Assembly (NCBI RefSeq): GCF_002843425.1
Contig: NZ_NKXO01000008.1
Location: 16,296 to 80,295 of the forward strand
DNA: 64,000 bases
Direction: 5' to 3'
Source: Raineya orbicola
GTDB lineage: Bacteria; Bacteroidota; Bacteroidia; Cytophagales; Thermonemataceae
Position numbers and translations under genes: made by a program. Shown here piece by piece: positions 26,236-34,071 of the stretch (positions are counted from its first letter, which is position 1; every line of letters begins with the position of its first letter). Below the pieces are notes generated by a model. It was given only the letters and a program-made list of their open reading frames with translations, did not search any database and was not told where the DNA came from.

Positions 26236-27195
26236 TTAAATTTCAAACTTCAAATCGTTCATACATTTGAAATGTTTTTTAGGGCAGGTGTGTTTGCCCA
26301 AACGAGAACAAGGACGACAATTCAGACTTTTATTTTCAATAATTTGGTGGGGCGTTTGATAAGGGTAAAGCCCCAATTCGGGAGTGGTACTGCCGAAAAT
26401 CATATATACTTTTTTCTGAAAACAAGCGGCAATGTGTGTAAGCCCTGTATCGTGTCCATAGACCATTTCGGCTTGGCTCACTACCCAAGCCGATTGCATC
26501 AGATTGAGCTTTCCACATAAATTCCACACCAGATTAGTTTTGTTTGTTAAAAAGTACCTCTCAATTTCCTCACCTGCGGCTTCATCTTCTTTGCCGCCTA
26601 TCAGAACAACGGGCAAAGGCATTTGCTTACAGAATTCTATGATTTTCGTGTTAGGCATTTTTTTAGTGGCATAGCTTGCCCCAATGACAAAAGCAATAAA
26701 TTTTTCTTGAAATTTAGGAGGAAAAAAATCTTTGCCCAAGTGATATTTTTCAGGGATATGCAATTCTAAACCTTTGCTATCAGGTTGTACGCCCAAAGGG
26801 GTAATGGTTTCAAAATATCTATCTACAACGTGATTAGTGGGCATTTTGTTGATTTTGAAATTAACGAGTAACCACTTTTGCCAACGCAATTTCCGATAGC
26901 TTCTTGCAGGAACATTCCATAAGGCTGTTTTTATGTAAAAACTTCGCAAATTGTTGTGTAAATCAATGATGTAATCAAATTTTTCTTTTCGCCAAAGGCT
27001 GATAAGTTGCGAAAGACTTTTTTCACCAAGTAGATGTAAAGTGTCAATGTTAGGATTTACCTCAAAAAGTGGTGCGTATTGCTTTTTGGTTACAAAATGC
27101 ACTTCACAGGCAAGCTGTGTTTTTAGGCATCGCAAAATGGGGGTTACCCAAATACAATCTCCAATAGACGAAAAACGAATAACTAATACTTTCAA
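26236..27195 (-). CDS. glycosyltransferase family 9 protein (heptosyltransferase-like)
   Basis: GT9 enzymes add heptose or related sugars to lipopolysaccharide core. The protein opens K-V-L-V-I-R-F-S-S-I-G-D-C-I-W-V-T-P-I-L-R, the family N-terminus, and later has F-I-A-F-V-I-G-A-S-Y, the H-D-T-G-L-T-H-I-A-A donor-site motif (about residue 258) and I-F-G-S-T-T-P-E-L-G. No ATG fits: the conserved N-terminus begins at a TTG at 27195, which I take as the start (319 residues); an earlier TTG at 27240 would add 15 residues not seen in the family. It closely follows a secreted-protein gene on the same strand (52 bp). Confidence 0.9.
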   Translation of the reverse strand: MKVLVIRFSSIGDCIWVTPILRCLKTQLACEVHFVTKKQYAPLFEVNPNIDTLHLLGEKSLSQLISLWRKEKFDYIIDLHNNLRSFYIKTALWNVPARSYRKLRWQKWLLVNFKINKMPTNHVVDRYFETITPLGVQPDSKGLELHIPEKYHLGKDFFPPKFQEKFIAFVIGASYATKKMPNTKIIEFCKQMPLPVVLIGGKEDEAAGEEIERYFLTNKTNLVWNLCGKLNLMQSAWVVSQAEMVYGHDTGLTHIAACFQKKVYMIFGSTTPELGLYPYQTPHQIIENKSLNCRPCSRLGKHTCPKKHFKCMNDLKFEI

Positions 27196-27246
27196 AGTTG
27201 TTTTTTTGCCGCAAGTTAGCTCTTTTCTGCAAGTAAGCAAAATGAC

Positions 27247-28044
27247 TTACATTCGGGCTTGGGCTTCCTGTGGATAGGCGGGCGGTGTTGGCGGGCTATG
27301 TAAGCGAGGTTTTAGGACGGGTTGCGGTTTTTCCTGTTTTTTGACAATTACAGGGGCAGGCGTTGGAATTTTTTCATCTTTTTTAGTAATAAGGGGCTTA
27401 TTTTCTTTTTTAGGCACAGAAAAAGTACTACGTGGCGAGCCTGTGAGCTTACGTTCAAAATCTTGGACTTTTTTCACCATATCCGAAAAATCGCCTAAAT
27501 CAGGGTCTTTTTCTTGTTTTACTTTGATTTGCAAAACGTGAAAATGATTCTTATCGTGTTTGTATTCTTCACCTTCAAAAAGATTTACACGTTTAACGTG
27601 TTTGGGCAAACGATTGAAATGTATTTCGCAGGTAAAAATTTCATTAGCTACAATATCTTCGTAATCTAACTGAGAATTACCCGCAATAGAGCTTGCCATT
27701 AACTTGCCATTGCGACGAATATTTTTGATATCAATAAAATGAAAAGCCTCGTCAGAATTGAAATGATTTTCCAGATACCATTTTTCGTGATGATATTTGC
27801 CAAAAAAAGTAACTTTTGTAATGGTATAAAAATTTTTGAATAAGGATTTTGTTTCTTTGGGCATTGAGTTGGCTACATAGCGAAAATGAATAATCATTCG
27901 TTTATCGGTGTAGTCAATTTTATCAATCATATAATCGGGGTGCCATTTCTTGTATTCAGGCTTGTAGTCGGTGTAACTACTTTGAGCCAGAATGGTTGAA
28001 TAGCTTAGAATAAACAAGAATATGACCCAATAATTTCTCAGCAT
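27247..28044 (-). CDS. secreted protein of unknown function with Pro-rich tail
   Basis: A 265-residue protein with a signal peptide (L-R-N-Y-W-V-I-F-L-F-I-L-S ... I-L-A-Q). The mature part to about residue 180 is a mixed alpha/beta segment rich in aromatic and charged residues (for example K-W-H-P-D-Y-M-I-D and F-T-C-E-I-H-F-N-R-L-P). The last 60 residues are Lys/Pro-rich (P-T-P-A-P-V-I-V-K-K and P-P-T-P-P-A-Y-P), likely a disordered periplasmic spacer. No family recognised. Promoter at 28097-28129 gives a leader of about 45 bases. It heads a two-gene unit with the GT9 gene. Confidence 0.8.
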   Translation of the reverse strand: MLRNYWVIFLFILSYSTILAQSSYTDYKPEYKKWHPDYMIDKIDYTDKRMIIHFRYVANSMPKETKSLFKNFYTITKVTFFGKYHHEKWYLENHFNSDEAFHFIDIKNIRRNGKLMASSIAGNSQLDYEDIVANEIFTCEIHFNRLPKHVKRVNLFEGEEYKHDKNHFHVLQIKVKQEKDPDLGDFSDMVKKVQDFERKLTGSPRSTFSVPKKENKPLITKKDEKIPTPAPVIVKKQEKPQPVLKPRLHSPPTPPAYPQEAQARM

Positions 28045-28096
28045 TGTTTCTGATTTTCTGCACGAGCTTTGTTAATTTTACGTGCAAAAATCGCAC

Positions 28097-28129
28097 CAAA
28101 ATTAAGCCTAAGTTAAGATGATTTCCAAA
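28097..28129 (-). promoter_or_regulatory. promoter of the Pro-rich secreted protein/GT9 unit
   Basis: On the minus strand TTTG (28129-28126) and TAATTTTG (28104-28097) lie 21 bp apart, in agreement with the Bacteroidota consensus. Confidence 0.6.
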
Positions 28130-28217
28130 AACTATCTTGATTGAAAATAATTTTTTACCAAGAAGTTTTTAGGATTGTAATTTTTTATTTACTATTCGTA
28201 AAAAAACAAGAAAAAAA

Positions 28218-28826
28218 CGTGATTGATAGATTGGATTAAAACACCACCCCCAACCCCTCCTCAGTGAGGAGGGGAGGTGTCATCTCCCCTCCTTTTCAAG
28301 GAGGGGATTAAGGGGTGGTTTATCAAGAAGTATAATTCCAAAGTGTTTTGCAAATGTACAAACCCTTAAAAGTGCATATGAATCACGTTGAAATATGCAA
28401 CAATGTACTATCTTTACAAACGTGATTGATAGATTGGATTAAAACACCACCCCCAACCCCTCCTCAGTGAGGAGGGGAGGTGTCATCTCCCCTCCTTTTC
28501 AAGGAGGGGATTAAGGGGTGGTTTATCAAGAAGTATAATTCCAAAGTGTTTTGCAAATGTACAAACCCTTAAAAGTGCATATGAATCACGTTGAAATATG
28601 CAACAATGTACTATCTTTACAAACGTGATTGATAGATTGGATTAAAACACCACCCCCAACCCCTCCTCAGTGAGGAGGGGAGGTGTCATCTCCCCTCCTT
28701 TTCAAGGAGGGGATTAAGGGGTGGTTTATCAAGAAGTATAATTCCAAAGTATTTTGCAAATGTACAAACCCTTACAAAGTGCATATGAATCACGTTGAAA
28801 TATGCAACAATGTACTATCTTTACAT
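28218..28826. repeat. tandem array, three copies of a 203-bp unit with nested hairpins
   Basis: The unit starts CGTGATTGATAG at 28218, 28421 and 28624; spacing is exactly 203 bp and the first two copies look identical, the third differs at a few bases and ends where the flank begins (about 28826). Each unit contains outer arms ACACCACCCC and GGGGTGGTTT, and inside them two hairpins, CCTCCTC/GAGGAGG and CCCTCCTT/AAGGAGGG, so the strand can fold as a branched structure. At each junction AATCACGT and ACGTGATT form a further inverted repeat. A TATCTTTA box ends each unit, the last one 60 bases before the downstream gene. No protein-coding gene lies in 28045-28883. Confidence 0.93.
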
Positions 28827-28883
28827 AAGATTTCCCTAAAAGATTCTTTTAATCCTAAACAACTTCCAAATTGTTTGTCTGTA

Positions 28884-29282
28884 ATGCGAAATCCGATTGT
28901 ACTTTTTGATGGTATTTGTAACCTTTGTGAGGGTTCGGTGAAGTTTCTTATCCGAAATGATAAAAAAGATGTATTTCGTTTTGCTTCTTTGCAATCGGAG
29001 ACAGGGCAAAAACTTTTGAAAAAGTTTCATTTACCCACACAAAATTATGATTCTTTCGTGCTGATAATAGACGAAAAGATATATTTACGCTCTTCGGCGG
29101 CACTGAAAGTTTGCAGTTTTTTAGGTGGATTTTGGCGATTATGGGGGGTTTTTTGGCTTCTGCCCAAACCTTTACGAGATGCTGTGTATGATTTTGTTGC
29201 AAGAAATCGTTACAAGTGGTTTGGTAAAAAAAATGAATGTATGCTCCCAACTACTGAAATAAGAAAAAAATTTTTGGAATAA
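28884..29282 (+). CDS. DCC1-like (DUF393) thiol-disulfide oxidoreductase family protein
   Basis: A 132-residue protein of the DCC family, named for the conserved D-x-x-C-x-x-C: here V-L-F-D-G-I-C-N-L-C-E-G at residues about 6-17, the two cysteines forming a thioredoxin-like active site. The F-R-F-A-S-L-Q-S-E-T-G segment and R-S-S-A-A-L-K-V also fit. The ATG at 28884 is chosen because homologues begin here; the reading frame is open for another 67 codons upstream but those codons are part of the 203-bp repeat. A terminator follows. Probably cytosolic; substrate unknown. Confidence 0.92.
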   Translation: MRNPIVLFDGICNLCEGSVKFLIRNDKKDVFRFASLQSETGQKLLKKFHLPTQNYDSFVLIIDEKIYLRSSAALKVCSFLGGFWRLWGVFWLLPKPLRDAVYDFVARNRYKWFGKKNECMLPTTEIRKKFLE

Positions 29283-29284
29283 AA

Positions 29285-29316
29285 AAGGTCGGTACAACCA
29301 CCGACCTTCCTTTTTT
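29285..29316 (+). terminator. intrinsic terminator after the DCC-family gene
   Basis: Arms AAGGTCGGT (29285-29293) and ACCGACCTT (29300-29308) pair perfectly around six bases and are followed by CCTTTTTT. Confidence 0.9.
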
Positions 29317-29323
29317 ACATTAT

Positions 29324-29755
29324 TTACACTAACTCCAAGAGTAGTAAAACTAAACCTATAATTGTGAAAATAACGCCCAGTGGCCAGAACACAAGCAACA
29401 ATATAATACCGATAATGATGAGAATTAAACCAACAATGCCCAGCTTACCCAAGCCCAATTTGCTTACCTCGCTCTGATTGCTTTGTTTTAGATTCTTTTT
29501 GATTCTTTCACCCTTTACAGCTTTACTGGTAGTAAGAGGGGCATTAGAAATTTCTATGGAGGCAGTTTTCTCTAAGGGTTTTACGGTGCTTACTGAATTG
29601 CTAGCGCTAGCTTTTCCGGAGCTTACTTTTTCTGAAGATAGATTTTCAGCTGTCATTGCGTCCATACGAGCCGCACCCTCAATGTTTTGGGCTATTGTTT
29701 TTCCTACGAACAAAAACATTAGCAAAATAGCGAAAAGGAAATGGCTTTTTCTCAT
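29324..29755 (-). CDS. small membrane protein with signal peptide, unknown
   Basis: A 143-residue protein. An N-terminal hydrophobic segment ending T-I-A-Q is a signal peptide, a Ser/Ala/Lys-rich linker runs to about residue 98, and the C-terminus is one long hydrophobic hairpin of two helices (G-I-V-G-L-I-L-I-I-I-G-I-I-L-L-L and I-F-T-I-I-G-L-V-L-L-L-L) divided by F-W-P-L-G. Small proteins of this layout are common in Bacteroidota near envelope genes; no function is known to me. It has its own promoter (29788-29818). Confidence 0.75.
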   Translation of the reverse strand: MRKSHFLFAILLMFLFVGKTIAQNIEGAARMDAMTAENLSSEKVSSGKASASNSVSTVKPLEKTASIEISNAPLTTSKAVKGERIKKNLKQSNQSEVSKLGLGKLGIVGLILIIIGIILLLVFWPLGVIFTIIGLVLLLLELV

Positions 29756-29787
29756 AAGAAATCAAGTTTTATGGTTTAACATTGTTG

Positions 29788-29818
29788 CAAAACTAATGTT
29801 TCTCTGCTTTTTTCCAAA
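29788..29818 (-). promoter_or_regulatory. promoter of the small membrane protein gene
   Basis: Minus-strand TTTG (29818-29815) and TAGTTTTG (29795-29788) are 19 bp apart and lie 33 bases upstream of the ATG. Confidence 0.6.
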
Positions 29819-29850
29819 TTTTATTGAAAAAACTTTTCCTACCCAAAAAC

Positions 29851-29881
29851 AAAATCCTGAAAGAGCTTCTTTCAGGATTTT
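29851..29881 (-). terminator. intrinsic terminator of the large T9SS cargo gene
   Basis: Thirteen-base arms AAAATCCTGAAAG (29851-29863) and CTTTCAGGATTTT (29869-29881) pair perfectly; on the minus strand the hairpin is followed by GTTTTTGGG, and it lies 12 bases after the stop of the gene ending at 29894. Confidence 0.88.
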
Positions 29882-29893
29882 GGTAGAAATTGC

Positions 29894-32467
29894 TTACTGC
29901 TTTATGAGTTTCCGTGCCACTCGCTCTCCGTTAGTTTCTATGAGCAATATGTAAGTACCTTTTTCAAGCCTGCTCAAATCCACGTCCATTGAGCCATTGA
30001 ATTGAGGTACTTGATAAGTTTGTACCGCTCTACCCGAAACATCGTACACCACAGCACTGATATTATTGTAAATAGGATTGTTGATTTTTACATTAAAGAT
30101 GCCATTGCTTGGATTAGGGCTGATTTGCAGTTCGGCATCGTTCAAATCCAGAGCAGATACTACCCCACCCGCCGATACCAAGAAGCGGAAAGTAGGAGCA
30201 TTGGCTGCATTAGAACGAATAATTACGGTATCAATTTTCGCTCCATTGGCAGGATTGAAACTTACGTTGAAGTTTGCAGTACCTCCATTAGCCGCCACTG
30301 ATGAGGGAGCCCCTGAAACCGAGAAAGAAGAGCCATTTGGCGTAGTAATGCTATTGATACCAAGATTCTCGTTTCCGTTGTTTGTGATAGTAAAGGTAGA
30401 AGTAAGATTATTGCCTACTCCCAAGAATGTACCATCACTTGCCATAGTGAGCGTTTTGTTGTTAGGTATATTATTACCCAAGCCCGAAACAGCAATAGTA
30501 GGAGCAGTAGCCACGCCCCCTACACGGAAAGTATAAGGATTTTTACCCGGTACATTGTTGTTGATAGTGATGGTGCTGCTGAATGTACCAAAAGTAGAAG
30601 GCTGGAAGCGTACAACAAAATTGGAGCTACCTGATACAATAGGTGAGCTGGGAGGCGATTGTATGATAAAATTAGCATTAGAAGAAGTTACAGAGGTAAT
30701 ATTGAGCGGCTGAGTACCCGGGTTAGTAATAGTGAAAGTTCTATCTACAAATGGCGTAGAGGCTACCGAAATGGTACCAAAATCTGTATTATTGGCGACT
30801 GAAAGTACCACACTACCATTAGGAATAAGGATACTATTACCATATACTTCAATATCAGGAGGTACGATAATGCTGACTTCATCTATTCCAATATCATGAA
30901 CGGTAGAGCTATAATCAGAGGTGGCACGGAAGCGAATAACCGTTGTAGGAGAACTACTTGTAATGGTAGCCGTTACAAGTGTCCACTGTGTTTGTACCCC
31001 TAATGGATTAGCAGGAGTTGTAGTCAGGGGCGTGAAGGAAAAACCGCCATCTGTTGAAATCAACACTGCTAAGTTGTCAACTCCACCCGGATTGATATAA
31101 TAGAAAGATAAAACCTTGTTAAGAGTTGTAGAACTTAGATTTATGTAAAGATCTAATAGCCCATTTGAGCCAGAGGGAGCCCAATAAGAGCAGAAGCGAG
31201 CAGAGCGAGAAGTACCATTTGCACCTGTGGGATTTGAACCATAAGGACTAGATGGAACTGAATTCCAACCGCTTAATGTAGTCGTAGTGTTATCTTGCCT
31301 CCATGATTGGTTACCCTGACTTGGTGTATTTACCCAAGATGCATCAGGTCTATCCTGTCCAGCAGGAGCCACAACACAAGCAGAGCTTTGCCAAGTAGCC
31401 TCAAAGTTTTGAGAGTAAGGCAGGGTTGCATAAGTAGGTGCCCCCGTAGGAGTTACTGCTGATGTAGTAGTAGAAGGAGTAGTTTGTGAGGAATTGGTAC
31501 AAGTTACCAAGCAACGAAACACTGCACTTACAGCAGGCATTGAAGTGGTTGAGCTGGCAGAAGTAGCTCCAGCGATGTTGTTCCAAGTTGTTCCCCCATC
31601 AGTGCTGTATTGCCATTGGTACGCAATATTAAGAGCCACTACGGGGGGAACACTCAAAGTAATAGGCGAACCCACGCAAGCAGAGGTTGGGGATACGGAA
31701 GCAGTTTGCGTGGGAGGTGTTCCTGAACAAGGAGTAGGAACCGACCAAATGTAAGTGAGACCTGAACTGGGAAGCACAGTTGTTGATAATGTCATCGTAG
31801 CCCCATTGGTTGTCCCTGCAGCACTTGACGCCCAGTTGGTGGTAGTAGTTCTATTATTGAAATCGGTATTACTATTGCCTCTCAAACCAACCTGAACAGT
31901 TCTACTGGTTGCATTTTTAACAAAATTTCCATATACAATTCTTATTTCATTAGTGGTTTCAAATAACCTGATTTGAAAGTCAAAATCATCACCAGCTCCG
32001 GAGCCTGTAGAACTATATGAAGCGAAATCAGTCCACTGAATTACCAATACTCTATTTGGTGCTGTGCCAATGGTTTCATATCGTATTTCGCCCGTTGCAG
32101 TGCCCTGTAAATCTCTATTCAATGCGGCTATTACATTATTAGAAGCTCCAGTTGAAATAGCTGTATAGGAATTGGAAACTGTTGCCCCCATAGCTATAAA
32201 ACCATTAGCATTTAGAGAAAAATTGGTATAATTAGTTCCATTATAATTAAAAGTAAAACCTATTGGTTGATTATTGTAATTATTATCATCCACTATTGTA
32301 CCTGTACCTAACACAGTACCCCCCGTTATTGGGGTATAAGTCCCTGTGGCTTGGGAAAAAATATAAGTAGAACTCACCTGCCCCCAGCTTACCGAAGCGG
32401 TAAGCAGTAAAAGCCACGTCCAAAAGTAGTTTTTCCAACTTGTAAAGTATTTGTGTCGCATAATCAT
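29894..32467 (-). CDS. T9SS type A cargo protein with choice-of-anchor D repeats
   Basis: A large secreted protein (about 857 residues). A signal peptide (W-T-W-L-L-L-L-T-A-S-V-S-W-G-Q) is followed by a Thr/Ser/Asn-rich region, an Ig-like Y-Q-W-Q-Y-S-T-D-G-G-T-T-W segment, a jelly-roll-like part around residues 380-560, and two choice-of-anchor D (ASH-like) repeats marked by F-T-I-T-N-P-G-T-Q-P-L-N-I and F-T-I-T-N-N-G-N-E-N-L-G-I. The last 80 residues are a type A T9SS sorting domain: S-P-N-P-S-N-G-I-F-N-V, V-Y-D-V-S-G-R and L-x-x-G-T-Y-I-L. It should be exported through the outer membrane and anchored to the surface or released. Start is either ATG 32467 or 32461. Flanked on both sides by hairpin-repeat arrays. 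Confidence 0.92.
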   Translation of the reverse strand: MIMRHKYFTSWKNYFWTWLLLLTASVSWGQVSSTYIFSQATGTYTPITGGTVLGTGTIVDDNNYNNQPIGFTFNYNGTNYTNFSLNANGFIAMGATVSNSYTAISTGASNNVIAALNRDLQGTATGEIRYETIGTAPNRVLVIQWTDFASYSSTGSGAGDDFDFQIRLFETTNEIRIVYGNFVKNATSRTVQVGLRGNSNTDFNNRTTTTNWASSAAGTTNGATMTLSTTVLPSSGLTYIWSVPTPCSGTPPTQTASVSPTSACVGSPITLSVPPVVALNIAYQWQYSTDGGTTWNNIAGATSASSTTSMPAVSAVFRCLVTCTNSSQTTPSTTTSAVTPTGAPTYATLPYSQNFEATWQSSACVVAPAGQDRPDASWVNTPSQGNQSWRQDNTTTTLSGWNSVPSSPYGSNPTGANGTSRSARFCSYWAPSGSNGLLDLYINLSSTTLNKVLSFYYINPGGVDNLAVLISTDGGFSFTPLTTTPANPLGVQTQWTLVTATITSSSPTTVIRFRATSDYSSTVHDIGIDEVSIIVPPDIEVYGNSILIPNGSVVLSVANNTDFGTISVASTPFVDRTFTITNPGTQPLNITSVTSSNANFIIQSPPSSPIVSGSSNFVVRFQPSTFGTFSSTITINNNVPGKNPYTFRVGGVATAPTIAVSGLGNNIPNNKTLTMASDGTFLGVGNNLTSTFTITNNGNENLGINSITTPNGSSFSVSGAPSSVAANGGTANFNVSFNPANGAKIDTVIIRSNAANAPTFRFLVSAGGVVSALDLNDAELQISPNPSNGIFNVKINNPIYNNISAVVYDVSGRAVQTYQVPQFNGSMDVDLSRLEKGTYILLIETNGERVARKLIKQ

Positions 32468-32540
32468 AGAGTTTTTATGTGTGAAACCAAAACAATGCAG
32501 AAGTTTTTTACTAAATGCCAAAGCTAAAATATTTTTCTAA

Positions 32541-33365
32541 AAAGAGCAAAAAAAAACAAAGAAATTTTTGCTTTGATGTGTAATATTTTTGTAAGGTGGT
32601 CAAAATCAGAGATTTTTAACCTCACCCCCTGCCCCTCTCCAAAGGAGAGGGGAAATACCGCACCCCAAACCCCTCTCCAAAGGAGAGGGGGAGGAACTCA
32701 CCTTATAAAGAGCAAAAAAACAAAGAAATTTTTGCTTTGATGTGTAATATTTTTGTAAGGTATTCAAAATCAGAGGTTTTTAACCTCACCCCCTGCCCCT
32801 CTCCAAAGGAGAGGGGAAATACCGCACCCCAAACCCCTCTCCAAAGGAGAGGGGGAGGAACTCACCTTATAAAGAGCAAAAAAACAAAGAAATTTTTGCT
32901 TTGATGTGTAATATTTTTGTAAGGTATTCAAAATCAGAGGTTTTTAACCTCACCCCCTGCCCCTCTCCAAAGGAGAGGGGAAATACCGCACCCCAAACCC
33001 CTCTCCAAAGGAGAGGGGGAGGAACTCACCTTATAAAGAGCAAAAAAACAAAGAAATTTTTGCTTTGATGTGTAATATTTTTGTAAGGTATTCAAAATCA
33101 GAGGTTTTTAACCTCACCCCTGCCCCTCTCCAAAGGAGAGGGGAAATACCTCACCCCAAACTCCTCTCCAAAGGAGAGGGGGGGAGAAACTCACCTTATC
33201 AAGAGCAAAAAAACAAAGAAATTTTTGCTTTGCTGTGTAATATTTTTGTAAGGTGTTCAAAATCAGAGGTTTTAACCTCACCCCCTGCCCCTCTCCAAAG
33301 GAGAGGGGAAATACCTCACCCCAAACCCCTCTCCAAAGGAGAGGAGGGAGAGAAACTCACCTTAT
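32541..33365. repeat. tandem array, five copies of a 164-166 bp unit with paired hairpins
   Basis: Unit starts (AAAGAGC) fall at 32541, 32707, 32871, 33035 and about 33200, giving a period of 164-166 bp. Each unit has an AT-rich half carrying GTAATATTTTTGTAAGG (an exact TAnnTTTG -7 box, for example 32584-32591) and a GC-rich half with two copies of CCCCTCTCC-AAA-GGAGAGGGG, so the array holds ten hairpins. The first four copies are nearly identical, the fifth has drifted most (GGAGAGGAGGG). The gap 32522-33533 has no gene; a 100-codon open frame through the array is an artefact of the repeat. Confidence 0.95.
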
Positions 33366-33482
33366 AAAGAAGGTAAAAAAGATTTAAGAACTAAAAACTC
33401 AAAAATCCAATCAAAAACATTCGTGCATTCGTGGCTTTTTTTAATCTTAACTGCTCCTGCCCTTGTAAGTCCCCAAAAATAC

Positions 33483-33511
33483 AAAAAACCTGTAAGAAAA
33501 TCTTACAGGTT
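33483..33511 (-). terminator. intrinsic terminator of rpoZ
   Basis: Arms AACCTGTAAGA (33487-33497) and TCTTACAGGTT (33501-33511) pair perfectly around three bases; on the minus strand a TTTTTTG tract follows. It lies 22 bases after the rpoZ stop. Confidence 0.9.
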
Positions 33512-33533
33512 CTAACAAGTTATTTTGAAAATT

Positions 33534-33920
33534 TTAATTTTCTATCTCTTCGGGATATTTCCAAGCGAGCTTATCTTCCAGAAATTCCTCCGTAGCAATG
33601 GTAGTAGGTTTGGGCATTTTTTCATAGAATTTGGAAATTTCTATCTGCTCTCTATTTTCAAAAACTTCCTCTAAATTATCAATAGGCGAGGAGAAATCGT
33701 TGAGTTTGGCAGTAAGCTCTTCTTTGGTTTTGGCGGCAATCTGCTTTGCCCTTTGTGCAATAATATACACCGACTCATACACATTACCCGTTTTTTGGGT
33801 TATCTCACGCATATCACGTGTAATCAGCGAAGCCGAAATATTGCTTGGTAGAGGCTTTTTTTCGCTTTTTTCTACAACTTGATTTTTCGCAACACCGTTG
33901 CTTTTGCTTTTTAGTTTCAT
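33534..33920 (-). CDS. rpoZ: DNA-directed RNA polymerase subunit omega (Bacteroidota form)
   Basis: The omega subunit helps assemble RNA polymerase by binding the beta-prime C-terminus. The 128-residue protein matches the divergent Bacteroidota version: a basic, poorly conserved start, then S-L-I-T-R-D-M-R-E-I and G-N-V-Y-E-S-V-Y-I-I-A-Q-R-A-K-Q-I-A, the short helical core with the N-(V/x)-Y-E and R-A-x-Q-I residues typical of omega, and a long acidic tail. The gene order bamD-rpoZ is the expected one in this phylum, but here a hairpin element fills the gap, and the usual next gene (coaBC) is missing, its place taken by the terminator and the repeat array. Confidence 0.88.
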   Translation of the reverse strand: MKLKSKSNGVAKNQVVEKSEKKPLPSNISASLITRDMREITQKTGNVYESVYIIAQRAKQIAAKTKEELTAKLNDFSSPIDNLEEVFENREQIEISKFYEKMPKPTTIATEEFLEDKLAWKYPEEIEN

Positions 33921-33925
33921 ATGTT

Positions 33926-34071
33926 TTTTGAGTTAATGTTTTTTACCTCACCCCCTGCCCCTCTCCAAAGGAGAGGGGAAATACCTCACCCCAAACCCCT
34001 CTCCAAAGGAGAGGGGGAAAACCCCAGCCCTCTCTTTTGGAGAAGGGGGAATAGAGGTATTTTGAGTTAAT
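33926..34071. mobile_element. palindromic element flanked by a 12-bp direct repeat, between bamD and rpoZ
   Basis: TTTTGAGTTAAT occurs at 33926-33937 and again at 34060-34071. Between them is an element that begins TACCTC (33944-33949) and ends GAGGTA (34054-34059), an inverted end pair, and contains three hairpins: two CCCCTCTCC/GGAGAGGGG copies and a variant around CCTCTCTTTTGGAGAAGGGG. The right direct repeat includes the bamD stop codon. The layout is that of a small non-coding insertion with a target duplication, or of a local duplication; no transposase is coded. Confidence 0.65.

Noticed and set aside
28218..28826. CRISPR array.
   Set aside because: Repeat units are 203 bp without short repeat/unique spacer alternation, and no cas genes are present. 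The same holds for the 164-bp array and the heptamers.
28683..28883. N-terminal extension of the DCC-family protein by 67 residues.
   Set aside because: The extra codons lie in the 203-bp repeat; the conserved protein begins at ATG 28884.
33065..33367. A 100-codon open frame through the 164-bp array (reading N-L-T-P-A-P-L-Q-R-R-G-E).
   Set aside because: It is the translation of the hairpin repeats; such frames recur wherever this element occurs and carry no independent coding signal.
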